From the NCBI RefSeq assembly GCF_003751085.1, contig NZ_RJJY01000002.1:1178001-1242000 (forward strand): DNA of 64,000 nt, read 5' to 3'. A program made the position numbers and the translations under genes. The notes beneath the pieces are model-generated. The model had not been told where the DNA came from, searched no databases, and saw only the letters and a program-made list of their open reading frames with translations. Source of the DNA: Micromonospora sp. Llam0 (lineage in GTDB: Bacteria; Actinomycetota; Actinomycetes; Mycobacteriales; Micromonosporaceae). Positions 32,548-42,550 of the stretch are shown piece by piece (the first letter of the stretch is position 1; each line of letters begins with the position of its first letter).

Positions 32548-34148
32548 TCACGTACCGGCAGCTGTGGCGGGCCGACCCGGCGGCCTGGCAGCGGGCCGCG
32601 TACGGCTGGCGGCGGCGGCAACCAGCGGTCGAGCGGCGGGCCGCCGAGGTGGCCGGGGCGGCCGGGGCGCTGCGCGCCGGCTGGTCCGGCCCGGCTGCGT
32701 CCGCCGCCGACACCCGGTTGGCCGGCCTGGGTGACCGGCTCGACGCCGTCGGCCCGGCGCTGTGCGTCGTCGACCAGATCCTCAGCCGGTACGCCGAGCA
32801 GCTGGCCCGGGCCAAGGCGGTGCTCGCCGACTGGGTCGCCACGGCGGGGGCGCTCGGTCTGTCGATCGACCGGGACGGCCGGGTCGGCGTGGATCCGGCG
32901 GTGACCCGTCCGGACGGGCCGACCCTGGCCGGTGCCCGCCGGGTGGCCGCCGGCGTCGCCGACGCGCTCGCCCTGGCCACCGAGGCGGACGTCGACGCGG
33001 CCCGCCAGCTCGACGCGGCCGCCACCGCCGCCAGCCAGGGCTGGCCGGCCCGCCCGCCGGCGACGCGGCCGCCGCCGTCGGCCTTGCCGGCGACGGTGCG
33101 GGCCTGGTGGGCCGGGCTGGACGACGCGCAGCGACGCTGGTTGATCCGGCACGAGCCGGCCCGGGTCGGCCGGTGGGACGGTCTACCGGCGGCCGTTCGG
33201 GACCAGGCGAACCGGCTGCTGCTGGGTCGGCAGCGGGCAGCCTTGCTGGCCGAGCGGGCGGCGCTGCTCGACAGCACGGACCCGACGGCGGTGCCGCGGT
33301 TGCGCCGGCTTGATCGGCTGATCGCCGGGTTGGCCACGGTCGACGACCGGCTCGCGTCCCCGGCCGGCCCGCGGGCCTACCTGCTGGCACTGGACGGCGG
33401 TGCCGGCCGGGCGGGTGATCCGTCGGCTCCCGCCTCGACCGGCCGGGTGATCCTCGCGCTGGGCGATCCCGACCAGGCCCGACGTGTGCTGACCCACGTG
33501 CCGGGGATGGGTAGCGGTCTCGACCGGGTCGGCGGCGAGTTGGTGCGCACCGAGCAGGTGCTGCGACGTTGCCAGCAGTTGGCTCCACAGGAGTCGACCG
33601 CCGCCGTGTTGTGGCTGGACTACCCGGCGCCGGCGTTCGTCGACGAGGCGGCCAGCACCGCACCGGCGCGGGCCGGGGCCGCCGATCTGCGCCGGTTCCA
33701 GGATGGTCTGGGCGTCAACCGCGACGGCGACCCGGGCGGGTTGACGGTGCTCGGGCACAGCTACGGCTCGCTGGTGGTGGGTACGGCGGCGCAGGCACCC
33801 GGCCTGGCCGCCGACAACCTGATCTTCGTCGGTTCGCCCGGGGTGGGGGTGGATCGGGTGGACGAGTTGGCGGTGCCGGCCGACCGGGTGTGGGCCACCA
33901 CCGCCGACAACGATGTCATCCGCCGGGCGACCTGGCCGCAGCTGTGGCCGGGCGACCGGCTGTGGCACGGCGAGGACCCGAGCGGCGAGGACTTCGGCGC
34001 CCGGGTCTTCACCGGTGACGCGTCCGGGCATCTGGGCTACTGGGCCGGGGACAATCCGGCGTTGGACTCGATGGCCCGGATCGTGCTCGGCGCCGACCAC
34101 CCGGCTGGCAGCCGCCCCGGCACCGGCGCGGCGGTCACTCCACGGTGA
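32544..34148 (+). CDS. DUF1023 alpha/beta-hydrolase with helical N-terminus
   Basis: 534 residues. The N-terminal ~250 residues are helical and Arg/Ala-rich (WXG-like WSGPAA near 48). The DUF1023 hydrolase domain follows, with nucleophile LGHSYGSLVVG near 404 and late FVGSPGVGVDRVDEL and GDASGHLGYW (catalytic His). The pairing with a WXG-like gene resembles actinobacterial ESX-linked hydrolases. No ESX machinery genes are in the window. GTG 32544. The last 14 bases overlap the end of glmS on the other strand. Confidence 0.82.
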   Translation: MITYRQLWRADPAAWQRAAYGWRRRQPAVERRAAEVAGAAGALRAGWSGPAASAADTRLAGLGDRLDAVGPALCVVDQILSRYAEQLARAKAVLADWVATAGALGLSIDRDGRVGVDPAVTRPDGPTLAGARRVAAGVADALALATEADVDAARQLDAAATAASQGWPARPPATRPPPSALPATVRAWWAGLDDAQRRWLIRHEPARVGRWDGLPAAVRDQANRLLLGRQRAALLAERAALLDSTDPTAVPRLRRLDRLIAGLATVDDRLASPAGPRAYLLALDGGAGRAGDPSAPASTGRVILALGDPDQARRVLTHVPGMGSGLDRVGGELVRTEQVLRRCQQLAPQESTAAVLWLDYPAPAFVDEAASTAPARAGAADLRRFQDGLGVNRDGDPGGLTVLGHSYGSLVVGTAAQAPGLAADNLIFVGSPGVGVDRVDELAVPADRVWATTADNDVIRRATWPQLWPGDRLWHGEDPSGEDFGARVFTGDASGHLGYWAGDNPALDSMARIVLGADHPAGSRPGTGAAVTPR

Positions 34149-36081
34149 CCGACTTGGCCAGGTTCCGGGGCTGGTCGACGTCGTGCCCCCGGGCGGCGGC
34201 GATCTCGCAGGCGAGCACCTGTAGCGGCACTGTGGTCAGCAGCGGGGCCAGCAGCGTCGGGGTGCGCGGCACGTAGATCAGATCGTCGGCGTACGGCGCC
34301 ACGGCGGTGTCCCCCTCCTCGGCGATCACCACGGTCCGCGCGCCCCGGGCCCGTACCTCCTGGATGTTGGAGACGATCTTGTCGTGCAGCATGCCCCGGC
34401 CGGCCGGTGAGGGCACCACGCAGACCACCGGGGTGCCCTGGTCGATCAGGGCGATCGGGCCGTGCTTGAGCTCGCCGGCGGCGAAGCCCTCGGCGTGCAT
34501 GTAGGCGAGCTCCTTGAGCTTGAGCGCGCCTTCGAGGGCGACCGGGTAGCCGACGTGCCGGCCGATGAACAGCACCTGGTTGGCGGTGGCGAGGTCCCGG
34601 GCGAGCTGGCGGACGGGCTCCATCGAGTCCAGCACCTGCCGCAGCTTGTCCGGCATCTCCTGCAGCTGGCTGACCACGGCGGCCACCTCGTCGGCGTACT
34701 TGATGCCGCGGACCTGGGCCAGGTGCAGGCCGATCAGGTAGCAGGCCACCAGCTGGGTGAGGAACGCCTTGGTGGAGGCGACCGCGATCTCCGGGCCGCT
34801 GTGGGTGTACAGCACCGCGTCCGACTCGCGCGGAATGGTGGAGCCGTTGGTGTTGCAGATGGCCAGCACCCGGGCCTTCTGCTCCTTGGCGTGCCGCAGC
34901 GCCATCAGGGTGTCCATCGTCTCGCCGGACTGGGAGATCGCCACCACCAGGGTGGACCGGTCCAGCACCGGGTCCCGGTAGCGGAACTCGCTGGCCAGCT
35001 CCACTTCGCACGGAATCCGGGTCCAGTGTTCGATGGCGTACTTGGCGACCATCCCGGAGTGGTACGCCGTACCGCAGGCGACGATGAAGATCTTGTCGGC
35101 GTCGCGCAGGTCCTGGTCGGTGAGGCGGACCTCGTCCAGCATGATCTCGCCGGTCTCGGTGAGCCGGCCGAGTAGCGTGTCGGCGACCGCCTGCGGTTGC
35201 TCGGCGATCTCCTTGAGCATGAAGTAGTCGTAGCCGCTCTTCTCGGCGGCGGAGGCGTCCCAGTCGATGTGGAAGTCGCGGCCGAGCGCCGGCGCGCCGG
35301 AGAAGTCGGTGATCTCGATGCTGTCCGGGGTGATCAGGACGACCTGGTCCTGGCCGAGCTCGACGGCGTCGCGGGTGTGCTCGATGAACGCGGAAACGTC
35401 GCTGGCCAGGTAGTGCTCGCCCGGTCCGCGGCCGACGACCAGCGGAGAGTTGCGCCGCGCCCCGACCACCGCGTCCGGGATGCTGGCGTCCACCGCGAGC
35501 AGGGTGAACGCGCCTTCGAGGCGTTGACACACCCGACGCATCGCGGCGGCCAGCAGCCTCGGCCCCTCCGGCTCGCCGGCGGTCCGCAGGTCGGCCAGCG
35601 CGGCGGCGAGCAGGTGGGCGGCGCATTCGGTGTCGGTGTCGCTGACGAACTCGACCCCGTCGGCTTCGAGCTCGGCGACCAGCTTGGCGAAGTTCTCGAT
35701 GATCCCGTTGTGGATCACCGCGATCCGGCCGTCCCGGGACACGTGCGGGTGGGCGTTGCGGTCGGTCGGTCCGCCGTGGGTGGCCCACCGGGTGTGGCCG
35801 ATGCCGGCGGTGCCGTCGCCGATGCCGATGCCGACCGGGGCCGGGCAGCCGGTGCCGTCGACCGTGGTGGTGTCACCGGCCGTGCCGGTGCCGAACCGCT
35901 CGTCGCCGAGCGCCTTCTCCAGGTTGGCGAGTTTGCCGGCCCGCTTCTCGGTGCGCAGCTCGTCGTCACAGACGATCGCCACGCCGGCCGAGTCGTAGCC
36001 CCGGTATTCGAGCCGCCGGAGCCCGTCCAGCACGATGCCCAGCGCCGGCCGCGTGCCGACGTACCCCACGATTCCACACAT
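34135..36081 (-). CDS. glmS: Glutamine-fructose-6-phosphate aminotransferase
   Basis: 648 residues. The N-terminal nucleophile follows the start Met directly (MCGIVGYVGTRPA). GIGHTRWATHG, NGIIENF, two SIS domains (ACGTAYHSGMVAKY, SQSGETMDTLMALRHAK) and the C-terminal DQPRNLAKSVTVE are all present. It commits carbon to UDP-GlcNAc. A Gly/Thr-rich insertion of about 25 residues before GIGHTRW is unusual. Start 36081 is fixed by the need for Cys1. No glmS ribozyme-like element was seen. Linked to glmM. Confidence 0.97.
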   Translation of the reverse strand: MCGIVGYVGTRPALGIVLDGLRRLEYRGYDSAGVAIVCDDELRTEKRAGKLANLEKALGDERFGTGTAGDTTTVDGTGCPAPVGIGIGDGTAGIGHTRWATHGGPTDRNAHPHVSRDGRIAVIHNGIIENFAKLVAELEADGVEFVSDTDTECAAHLLAAALADLRTAGEPEGPRLLAAAMRRVCQRLEGAFTLLAVDASIPDAVVGARRNSPLVVGRGPGEHYLASDVSAFIEHTRDAVELGQDQVVLITPDSIEITDFSGAPALGRDFHIDWDASAAEKSGYDYFMLKEIAEQPQAVADTLLGRLTETGEIMLDEVRLTDQDLRDADKIFIVACGTAYHSGMVAKYAIEHWTRIPCEVELASEFRYRDPVLDRSTLVVAISQSGETMDTLMALRHAKEQKARVLAICNTNGSTIPRESDAVLYTHSGPEIAVASTKAFLTQLVACYLIGLHLAQVRGIKYADEVAAVVSQLQEMPDKLRQVLDSMEPVRQLARDLATANQVLFIGRHVGYPVALEGALKLKELAYMHAEGFAAGELKHGPIALIDQGTPVVCVVPSPAGRGMLHDKIVSNIQEVRARGARTVVIAEEGDTAVAPYADDLIYVPRTPTLLAPLLTTVPLQVLACEIAAARGHDVDQPRNLAKSVTVE

Positions 36082-36231
36082 GGGTCGAAGCGTAACCCAC
36101 GATCGCTCATCAGCGGTGCGCATAACCCCAGCAATCAATCAAGCACGCTGAGCAGTAACTGACCAAACCCGTCTTATAGTGCAAAGTACGGGCGCCGTCA
36201 TCTGTTTCGATGGACCGCATAAAGTGGCAAG

Positions 36232-37440
36232 GTGGTCACCTCCCCCGGCGCCCCCGCCGACATCGACCCCCTGGTCCGCCGCATGCGCCCGTTCGGCACG
36301 ACGATTTTCGCCGAGATGTCCGCTCTTGCCGTCCGCACCGGCGCGGTCAACCTCGGCCAGGGCTTCCCGGACACCGACGGGCCCACCGTGATGCTGACCG
36401 CCGCCACCGAGGCGCTGCGCAGCGGCCACAACCAGTACCCGCCCGGTCCCGGCATCCCGGCGCTGCGCACCGCCGTCGCCCGCAACCAGCAGCGCTTCTG
36501 GGGTCTCGACTACGACCCGGAGACCGAGGTCCTGATCACCGCCGGCGCGACCGAGGCGATCACCGCCGCCATCCTCGCGCTGTGCGAGCCGGGCGACGAA
36601 GTCGTCTGCTTCGAGCCCTACTACGACTCGTACGCGGCCGCGATCGCGCTCGCCGGGGCGGTCCGCCGGCCGGTCACCCTACGCCCCGACGGGGACGGCC
36701 GGTACGCCTTCGACCCCGCCGCACTGCGCGCCGCGGTCGGGCCGCGTACCCGCCTGGTGCTGCTCAACTCCCCGCACAACCCGACCGGCAAGGTCTTCAC
36801 CGTCGCCGAGCTCACCACGATCGCCGCGATCTGCCAGGAGCACGACATCTGGGCGGTCACCGACGAGGTGTACGAGCACCTCGTCTTCACCGACGCCGAC
36901 ACCCCGCACGTCCCGCTCGCCACCCTGCCCGGGATGCGAGACCGGACGCTGCGCGTCTCGTCGGCCGGCAAGACCTTTTCCTGTACGGGCTGGAAGATCG
37001 GCTGGGCCAGTGGGCCGGCCGCGTTGGTCAACGCCACAGCCCGGGTCAAGCAGTTCCTCACCTACGTCAACGGCGGGCCGCTGCAGCCGGCCATCGCGGT
37101 GGCGCTGGACCTGCCGGACAGCTACTACACCGGGCTGCGGCAGAACATGCAGACGCAGCGCGACCAACTGGTGGCCGGGCTGTCCGAGGCCGGATTCCGG
37201 GTGCTGGTGCCGGAGGGCACCTACTTCGCCACCGCCGACATCAGCGCGCTGGGCGGCACCGACGGGATCGAATTCTGCCTGTCCCTACCGGAGCGCTGCG
37301 GCGTGGTCGCGGTACCGACCCAGGTGTTCTACGACGAGCCGGACGCCGGGCGACTGCTGGTCAGGTTCGCCTTCTGCAAACGTCCCGAGGTCCTCGCCGA
37401 AGCCGGCCGGCGGCTGGCCGGCCTGCGCCCGGCCGACTGA
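36232..37440 (+). CDS. PLP-dependent aminotransferase, class I/II
   Basis: 402 residues, fold type I. VNLGQGFPDTDGP near the start, NQYPPGPGIPALRTAVA, LLNSPHNPTGKVF (cofactor Asn), VTDEVYEHLVF, PLP lysine in SSAGKTFSCTGWKIGW, and VRFAFCK (substrate Arg). Closest in layout to DapC/YbdL-like enzymes; either succinyl-diaminopimelate or methionine-type transamination is possible. GTG 36232. A TATAGT at 36175-36180 is a reasonable -10. It diverges from glmS and converges on glmM with a 20-base gap. Confidence 0.88.
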   Translation: MVTSPGAPADIDPLVRRMRPFGTTIFAEMSALAVRTGAVNLGQGFPDTDGPTVMLTAATEALRSGHNQYPPGPGIPALRTAVARNQQRFWGLDYDPETEVLITAGATEAITAAILALCEPGDEVVCFEPYYDSYAAAIALAGAVRRPVTLRPDGDGRYAFDPAALRAAVGPRTRLVLLNSPHNPTGKVFTVAELTTIAAICQEHDIWAVTDEVYEHLVFTDADTPHVPLATLPGMRDRTLRVSSAGKTFSCTGWKIGWASGPAALVNATARVKQFLTYVNGGPLQPAIAVALDLPDSYYTGLRQNMQTQRDQLVAGLSEAGFRVLVPEGTYFATADISALGGTDGIEFCLSLPERCGVVAVPTQVFYDEPDAGRLLVRFAFCKRPEVLAEAGRRLAGLRPAD

Positions 37441-37460
37441 CGGAGCAGGCCGGACGGGAT

Positions 37461-38825
37461 TCAGGCCGGGCTGGCCGCGCGGACGGCGGCGGCGATCCGC
37501 TCGGCGACCGACCTGGCGGTCTCCACCGTCGCCGCCTCGACCATCACCCGGACCAGCGGCTCGGTGCCGGACGGGCGCAGCAGCACCCGCCCGGTGCCGC
37601 CCAGCTCGGCTTCGGCCCGCTCGGCGGCGGCCCGCACCGCCGGGTCGCCGGCGCCGGCGACCCGGTCGCCGACCGGCACGTTGATCAGCACCTGGGGCAG
37701 CTTGGTGACGGCGGCCGCCAGGTCGGCCAGCGAGGATCCGGTGGCCGCCATCCGGGACATCAGCTGCAGCCCGGTGAGCACCCCGTCGCCGGTGGTGGCG
37801 TAGCTGGGCATCACGATGTGCCCGCTCTGCTCGCCGCCCAGCGCCAGCCCGCTGGCCCGCAGCTCCTCCAGCACGTACCGGTCGCCGACCTTGGTCTCGA
37901 CCAGCTTGATGCCCTCCCGGGACATGGCCAGCCGCAGTCCGAGGTTGCTCATCACGGTGGCCACCAGGGTGTCGGCGATCAACGTGCCGGCGTCGCGCAT
38001 GGCCAGCGCCAGGATCGCCATGATCTCGTCGCCGTCCACCTCGGTGCCGTCGGCGGTCACCGCCAGGCACCGGTCGGCGTCACCGTCGTGGGCCAGCCCC
38101 AGGTCGGCGCCGTGTTCACCGACGGCGGCCCGGACCACGTCGAGGTGGGTCGACCCGCAACCGTCGTTGATGTTGAGCCCGTTCGGCTCGGCGTTGATCG
38201 CGATGACCTCCGCGCCGGCCTCCCGGTAGGCGACCGGACCGACCTCGGCCGCCGCGCCGTTCGCGCAGTCGACCACCACCCGCAGCCCGTCGAGCCGGTG
38301 GTCGACCGTGCCGACCAGGTGCCCGACGTAGTGCTCGGCCCCGTCCAGCAGGTCGCTCACCCGGCCGATGCCGGCCCCGGTGGGCCGCCGTCGTCCGGTG
38401 GACCCGTCGCCCTCGATCGCCGCGCCGATCGCGGCTTCGATCTTCATTTCGAGGTCGTCCGGCAGTTTGTGCCCGCCGGCGGCGAACAGCTTGATCCCGT
38501 TGTCCGGCATCGGGTTGTGCGACGCGGAGAGCATCACCCCGAAGTCGGCCTTGGTCTCCCCGACCAGGAACGCGACGCCGGGGGTCGGTAGCACGCCGAC
38601 CCGTAGCACGTTCGCGCCGGCGCTGGTCAGCCCGGCCACCACGGCGGCCTCCAGCATCTCGCCGCTGGCCCGCGGGTCGCGGCCGACCACGGCCAACGGC
38701 TGACGGCTCGGATCCCGCTCGGCCAGGGTGTGCGCGGCGGCGACCGCGACCGCCAGCGCCAACTCCGGGGTGAGATCGGCGTTGGCCCGCCCACGTACGC
38801 CATCGGTGCCGAACAGCCGCGCCAT
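37461..38825 (-). CDS. glmM: Phosphoglucosamine mutase
   Basis: 454 residues. [15 protein letters not shown], phosphoserine loop [15 protein letters not shown], metal loop [11 protein letters not shown], sugar loop GGEQSGHIV, and phosphate loop [15 protein letters not shown]. It converts GlcN-6-P to GlcN-1-P, the step after GlmS. Start 38825 is preferred over 38834 because ggagg lies at the right distance. It is downstream of rplM-rpsI but separated by a terminator. Confidence 0.97.
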   Translation of the reverse strand: MARLFGTDGVRGRANADLTPELALAVAVAAAHTLAERDPSRQPLAVVGRDPRASGEMLEAAVVAGLTSAGANVLRVGVLPTPGVAFLVGETKADFGVMLSASHNPMPDNGIKLFAAGGHKLPDDLEMKIEAAIGAAIEGDGSTGRRRPTGAGIGRVSDLLDGAEHYVGHLVGTVDHRLDGLRVVVDCANGAAAEVGPVAYREAGAEVIAINAEPNGLNINDGCGSTHLDVVRAAVGEHGADLGLAHDGDADRCLAVTADGTEVDGDEIMAILALAMRDAGTLIADTLVATVMSNLGLRLAMSREGIKLVETKVGDRYVLEELRASGLALGGEQSGHIVMPSYATTGDGVLTGLQLMSRMAATGSSLADLAAAVTKLPQVLINVPVGDRVAGAGDPAVRAAAERAEAELGGTGRVLLRPSGTEPLVRVMVEAATVETARSVAERIAAAVRAASPA

Positions 38826-38966
38826 ACCTGTCATCCTCCGATGGTCCCGCTAACGGTGCCGCTCCGCCGCCCCGCCGGGGGTACGAATCCGCCCGCCGCG
38901 ATGGCGAGCGGGCCGGCAACCGATGAAGATACTGCCGATGAACGGAAGAATCCGCATCAACTAGAC

Positions 38967-39030
38967 AAAAAAGCACGGACGGCTGAGAAACCCCACGAAG
39001 GAGGTGTCCCAGCCGCCCGTTCAGCCGTGT
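38967..39030 (-). terminator. Rho-independent terminator of rplM-rpsI
   Basis: Read on the minus strand, a stem formed by cggctg (39010-39015) and cagccg (38980-38985), with an alternative outer pairing to 39022-39030, is followed by six T (38967-38972). It lies just after the rpsI stop, so glmM needs its own promoter in the roughly 140 bases that follow. Confidence 0.75.
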
Positions 39031-39034
39031 CGGA

Positions 39035-39517
39035 CTAGCGCTTCGAGTACTGCGGAGCCTTGCGGGCCTTCTTCAGGCCGTACTTCTTGCTTTCCTTGAC
39101 CCGGTCGTCGCGGGTGAGGAAACCCGCCTTCTTCAGCGCCGGACGGTCGTCGCCGTCGTTGGCGCACAGCGCCCGGGCGATGCCCAGCCGCAGCGCACCC
39201 GCCTGGCCGGTGATGCCGCCGCCGCGCAGGTTGGCGATCACGTCGAACGCCTCGGCCTTCTCGGCCGTCCCCAGCGGCTCCCGGATCAACTGCTGGTGCA
39301 CCTTGCTCGGGAAGTACTCCTCGAGCTCGCGACCGTTGCAGGTGATCTTGCCGGAACCGGGGACGATCCGCACCCGGACGATGGCTTCCTTGCGCCGCCC
39401 GACGGTCTGGATCGGGCGCTCGCCGCGCGGCGCGCGCACCACTGGCGCGGGCGTCACGGCGGTGGCCGGCTCGGTCTCGGCAACGGCGACCGAGCTGGCC
39501 TCGGTGGTGTCGGTCAT
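39035..39517 (-). CDS. rpsI: Ribosomal protein S9
   Basis: 160 residues. An acidic/Ala-Thr-rich N-terminal extension of about 33 residues is followed by the S9 core ([63 protein letters not shown]). ATG 39517 has gaaggaa upstream. It follows rplM with a 20-base gap, the universal L13-S9 operon. Confidence 0.98.
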   Translation of the reverse strand: MTDTTEASSVAVAETEPATAVTPAPVVRAPRGERPIQTVGRRKEAIVRVRIVPGSGKITCNGRELEEYFPSKVHQQLIREPLGTAEKAEAFDVIANLRGGGITGQAGALRLGIARALCANDGDDRPALKKAGFLTRDDRVKESKKYGLKKARKAPQYSKR

Positions 39518-39537
39518 GCTGGTTCCTTCGCCCGCGC

Positions 39538-39981
39538 TCACTGCGCGATCTGCTTGATCTCGAACGGCACCGGCTGCTGCGCGCCGTGCGGGTGCTCGGC
39601 GCCGGCGTAGACCTTGAGCTTGCGGATCAGCTTGGCACCGAGCTTGTTGTGCGGCAACATGCCCTTGACGGCCAGCTCGATCGCCCGCTCGGGGCGCTTG
39701 GCCAGCAGCTCGTCGTAGCCGACCTGCTTCAGCCCGCCGGGGTAACCGGAGTGCCGGTAGGCCACCTTGGTGTGCCGCTTGTTGCCGGTCAACGCCACCT
39801 TGCCGGCGTTGACGACGATGACGAAGTCACCGGTGTCGACATGCGGCGCGAAAGTCGGCTTGTGCTTGCCGCGCAGCAGCGTGGCGGCGTGGGTGGCCAG
39901 GCGGCCCAGCACGACGTCAGAGGCGTCGATCACATGCCACTGACGCTCGATCTCACCCGGCTTCGGGCTGTACGTACGCAC
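39538..39981 (-). CDS. rplM: Ribosomal protein L13
   Basis: 147 residues: [77 protein letters not shown] start at 39981. First gene of the L13-S9 operon; its promoter must lie in 39982-40300. Confidence 0.98.
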   Translation of the reverse strand: MRTYSPKPGEIERQWHVIDASDVVLGRLATHAATLLRGKHKPTFAPHVDTGDFVIVVNAGKVALTGNKRHTKVAYRHSGYPGGLKQVGYDELLAKRPERAIELAVKGMLPHNKLGAKLIRKLKVYAGAEHPHGAQQPVPFEIKQIAQ

Positions 39982-40402
39982 AGGTCTACCTTGTCTCGTC
40001 GTCGGTCTGGGGTCGCGCGTCGGTCGTCAGGTAACGCGCGGGCCGTCGGGGCGACCCGGAACCGGGCGACCTGGCAGAGAACGCGCGCGCGAACGACAAG
40101 CATACCCCGGCTGACCTGGCACCATCGGACGGGGCCTCCCGCAGACGGTGAGCTGCATCCACGGACGGTGACCTGGGACGGTGACGGGTCTGGCGAGGGA
40201 CGCCCCTCGGTTGTCGCACAACAGCAGGCGACGATACCCGCTGCCCGGCACGCCGGTCAAAACGGCTGGTCGGCACCGGTACGCCGGAGGTCCCACCAGA
40301 TGGGCCAGCTAACCCTCTGACAACAGCCCGTGTGAGCTGCTCTTAGCAGGCTGGAAACAATCGGGACGTCGAGGCGAAATCGCCCCCCGGCACGCTTCGC
40401 AC
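39982..40402. promoter_or_regulatory. Divergent rplM / nitrate operon region with GlnR-box-like bases
   Basis: 421 bases without a gene. On the nitrate side, ctaac-N6-acaac at 40309-40324 and ttagc-N6-gaaac at 40343-40358 partly match the actinomycete GlnR/NnaR layout (gtnac-N6-gaaac). Control of nitrate genes by GlnR and NnaR is known in Streptomyces, so a site here is expected, but the match is weak. No other structure was seen. Confidence 0.3.
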
Positions 40403-42550
40403 ATGCCAGGCAGTGTGCAGGTGACCATCGGGCCGACCGGCGAATCCGTCGACCGGACCGTGGCCACCCACTGCCCGTACTGCGCCCTGCAGTGCGGGAT
40501 GCGGCTGCGCGCCACGGCCGACGGCGGCGTGCAGGTGCTCCCCCGGCAGTTTCCCACCAACCAGGGCGGACTCTGCCAGAAGGGCTGGACCGCCGCCGAG
40601 CTGCTCGACCACCCGCAGCGGCTGACCACCCCGCTGGTCCGCGACCGACCAGGGGCCGAGCTGCGGCCGGTCAGCTGGCCGGAGGCGCTGGACCGGATCG
40701 TCGACGGCGTCACCGGCATCCAGCGCGCGCACGGCCGCGACGCGGTCGCGATGTTCGGCGGCGGCGGGCTCACCAACGAGAAGGCGTACGCGCTGGGCAA
40801 GTTCGCCCGGGTCGCGCTGCGCACCCGCAACATCGACTACAACGGCCGGTTCTGCATGTCCTCGGCGGCCGCCGCCGGGATCCGGGCCTTCGGCGTCGAC
40901 CGCGGCCTGCCGTTCCCGATGGCCGACGTCGGCACCGCCGACACGCTGCTGCTGGTCGGCGCGAACGTGGCCGAGACGATGCCGCCGTTCGCCCGCTACC
41001 TGACCGAGCTGAAACAGCGTGGCGGTACGTTGATCGTGATCGACCCCCGCCGCACCGCCACCGCCCGGCTGGCCGACCTGCACCTGCAACCCACCCCCGG
41101 CACCGACCTCGCGGTGGCCAACGCGCTGCTGCACGTCGCGCTACGGGAGGGCTGGGTGGACCAGACCTACGTCGCCGAGCGGACCACCGGCTTCGACACC
41201 GTCCGGGCCACCGTCGCCGGCTACTGGCCGGCCCGGGTGGAACGGCTCACCGGCGTACCGATCGGCGATCTGGAGGCGGCGGCGCGGGCGCTGGCCGGCG
41301 GCGACCGACGCACGACCGACGCCCCGCCCGCGAAGGTCGTCATCCTCACCGCGCGCGGGGCCGAGCAGCACGCCAAGGGCGTCGACACGGTCAGCGCGTA
41401 CGTCAACCTGGCGCTCGCCCTCGGGCTGCCCGGCCGGCCCGGATCCGGATACGGCTGCCTGACCGGCCAGGGCAACGGCCAGGGCGGCCGGGAGCACGGC
41501 CAGAAGGCCGACCAGCTGCCCGGCTACCGGCGCATCGACGACCCGGCGGCGCGGGCGCACGTGGCCGGGGTGTGGGGCATCGACCCGGCCGACCTGCCCG
41601 GGCCGGGGGTGTCCGCGTACGAACTGCTGGACGCGCTCGGCACCCCGACCGGGCCGAAGGCGTTGCTGGTCTTCGGCTCCAACCCGGTGGTCTCCGCCCC
41701 CCGCGCCGGCCGGGTCCAGCGGCGACTGGCCGATCTGGACCTACTGGTCGTCGCCGACTTCGTGTTGTCCGAGACGGCAGCGATGGCCGACGTGGTGCTG
41801 CCCACCGCCCAGTGGGCCGAAGAGGACGGAACGATGACCAACCTGGAGGGACGGGTGCTGCGCCGGCACGCGCTACGGCCGCCCCCGCCCGGTGTCCGCA
41901 CCGACCTGGCCGTCCTCGCCGACCTGGCGCAGCGGCTCGGCTGCCCGGCCGGACAGTTCCCGGCCGACCCCGCCGAGGTCTTCACCGAGCTGCGCCGGGC
42001 CTCAGCCGGTGGCGTCGCCGACTACGCCGGGGTGACCTGGGAGCGGATCGACGCCGCCGACGGCGTCTTCTGGCCCTGCCCGGACCCGGACCGGCCGGAC
42101 ACCCCACGGATGTTCACCGAACGGTTCGCCACCCCGGACGGGCGGGCCCGGTTCGTGCCGGTGGAGCACCGGGCCGCCGCCGAGGAGGTGTGCGCCGACT
42201 ATCCGCTCTACCTGACCACCGGCCGGGTGCTGGCCCAGTACCAGTCCGGTGCGCAGACCCGCCGGATCGCGCCGCTGCGCGGCGCCGCCCCGGAACCCTT
42301 CGTGGAGCTGCACCCGGACCTGGCCGCCCGGCTCGGCGTCGCCGACGGCGACCCGGTCACGGTGACCAGCCGGCGCGGCGAGATGCGCGCCCCGGCCCGA
42401 CTGACCGAGTCGATCCGCCCGGACACCGTGTTCGCCCCGTTCCACTGGGGCGGCGCGGGGCGGATCAACTCGGTCACCAACGACGCGTTGGACCCGACAT
42501 CCCGGATGCCCGAGTTCAAGATCTGTGCGGTCAGGGTGGAGCGAGCGTGA
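40403..42550 (+). CDS. nasC: Assimilatory nitrate reductase catalytic subunit
   Basis: 715 residues, molybdopterin oxidoreductase superfamily. An N-terminal [4Fe-4S] site THCPYCALQCGMRL...GGLCQKGW, the bis-MGD core (YNGRFCMSSAAAAGIRAFG, GANVAETMPPFARYL, CLTGQGNGQGGREHGQKADQ), and a C-terminal dinucleotide-binding domain (YLTTGRVLAQYQSGAQTRR). There is no signal peptide, so it is cytoplasmic and assimilatory. Streptomyces call the equivalent gene nasA. First gene of a five-gene operon with 4-base overlaps throughout. Confidence 0.93.
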   Translation: MPGSVQVTIGPTGESVDRTVATHCPYCALQCGMRLRATADGGVQVLPRQFPTNQGGLCQKGWTAAELLDHPQRLTTPLVRDRPGAELRPVSWPEALDRIVDGVTGIQRAHGRDAVAMFGGGGLTNEKAYALGKFARVALRTRNIDYNGRFCMSSAAAAGIRAFGVDRGLPFPMADVGTADTLLLVGANVAETMPPFARYLTELKQRGGTLIVIDPRRTATARLADLHLQPTPGTDLAVANALLHVALREGWVDQTYVAERTTGFDTVRATVAGYWPARVERLTGVPIGDLEAAARALAGGDRRTTDAPPAKVVILTARGAEQHAKGVDTVSAYVNLALALGLPGRPGSGYGCLTGQGNGQGGREHGQKADQLPGYRRIDDPAARAHVAGVWGIDPADLPGPGVSAYELLDALGTPTGPKALLVFGSNPVVSAPRAGRVQRRLADLDLLVVADFVLSETAAMADVVLPTAQWAEEDGTMTNLEGRVLRRHALRPPPPGVRTDLAVLADLAQRLGCPAGQFPADPAEVFTELRRASAGGVADYAGVTWERIDAADGVFWPCPDPDRPDTPRMFTERFATPDGRARFVPVEHRAAAEEVCADYPLYLTTGRVLAQYQSGAQTRRIAPLRGAAPEPFVELHPDLAARLGVADGDPVTVTSRRGEMRAPARLTESIRPDTVFAPFHWGGAGRINSVTNDALDPTSRMPEFKICAVRVERA

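Noticed and set aside
36082..36231. glmS ribozyme
   Set aside because: Known from Firmicutes; the 150-base leader is too short for it and shows no matching core.
36210..38591. A 793-codon plus-strand open frame
   Set aside because: Overlaps the aminotransferase in another frame and is antisense to glmM; no recognisable protein.
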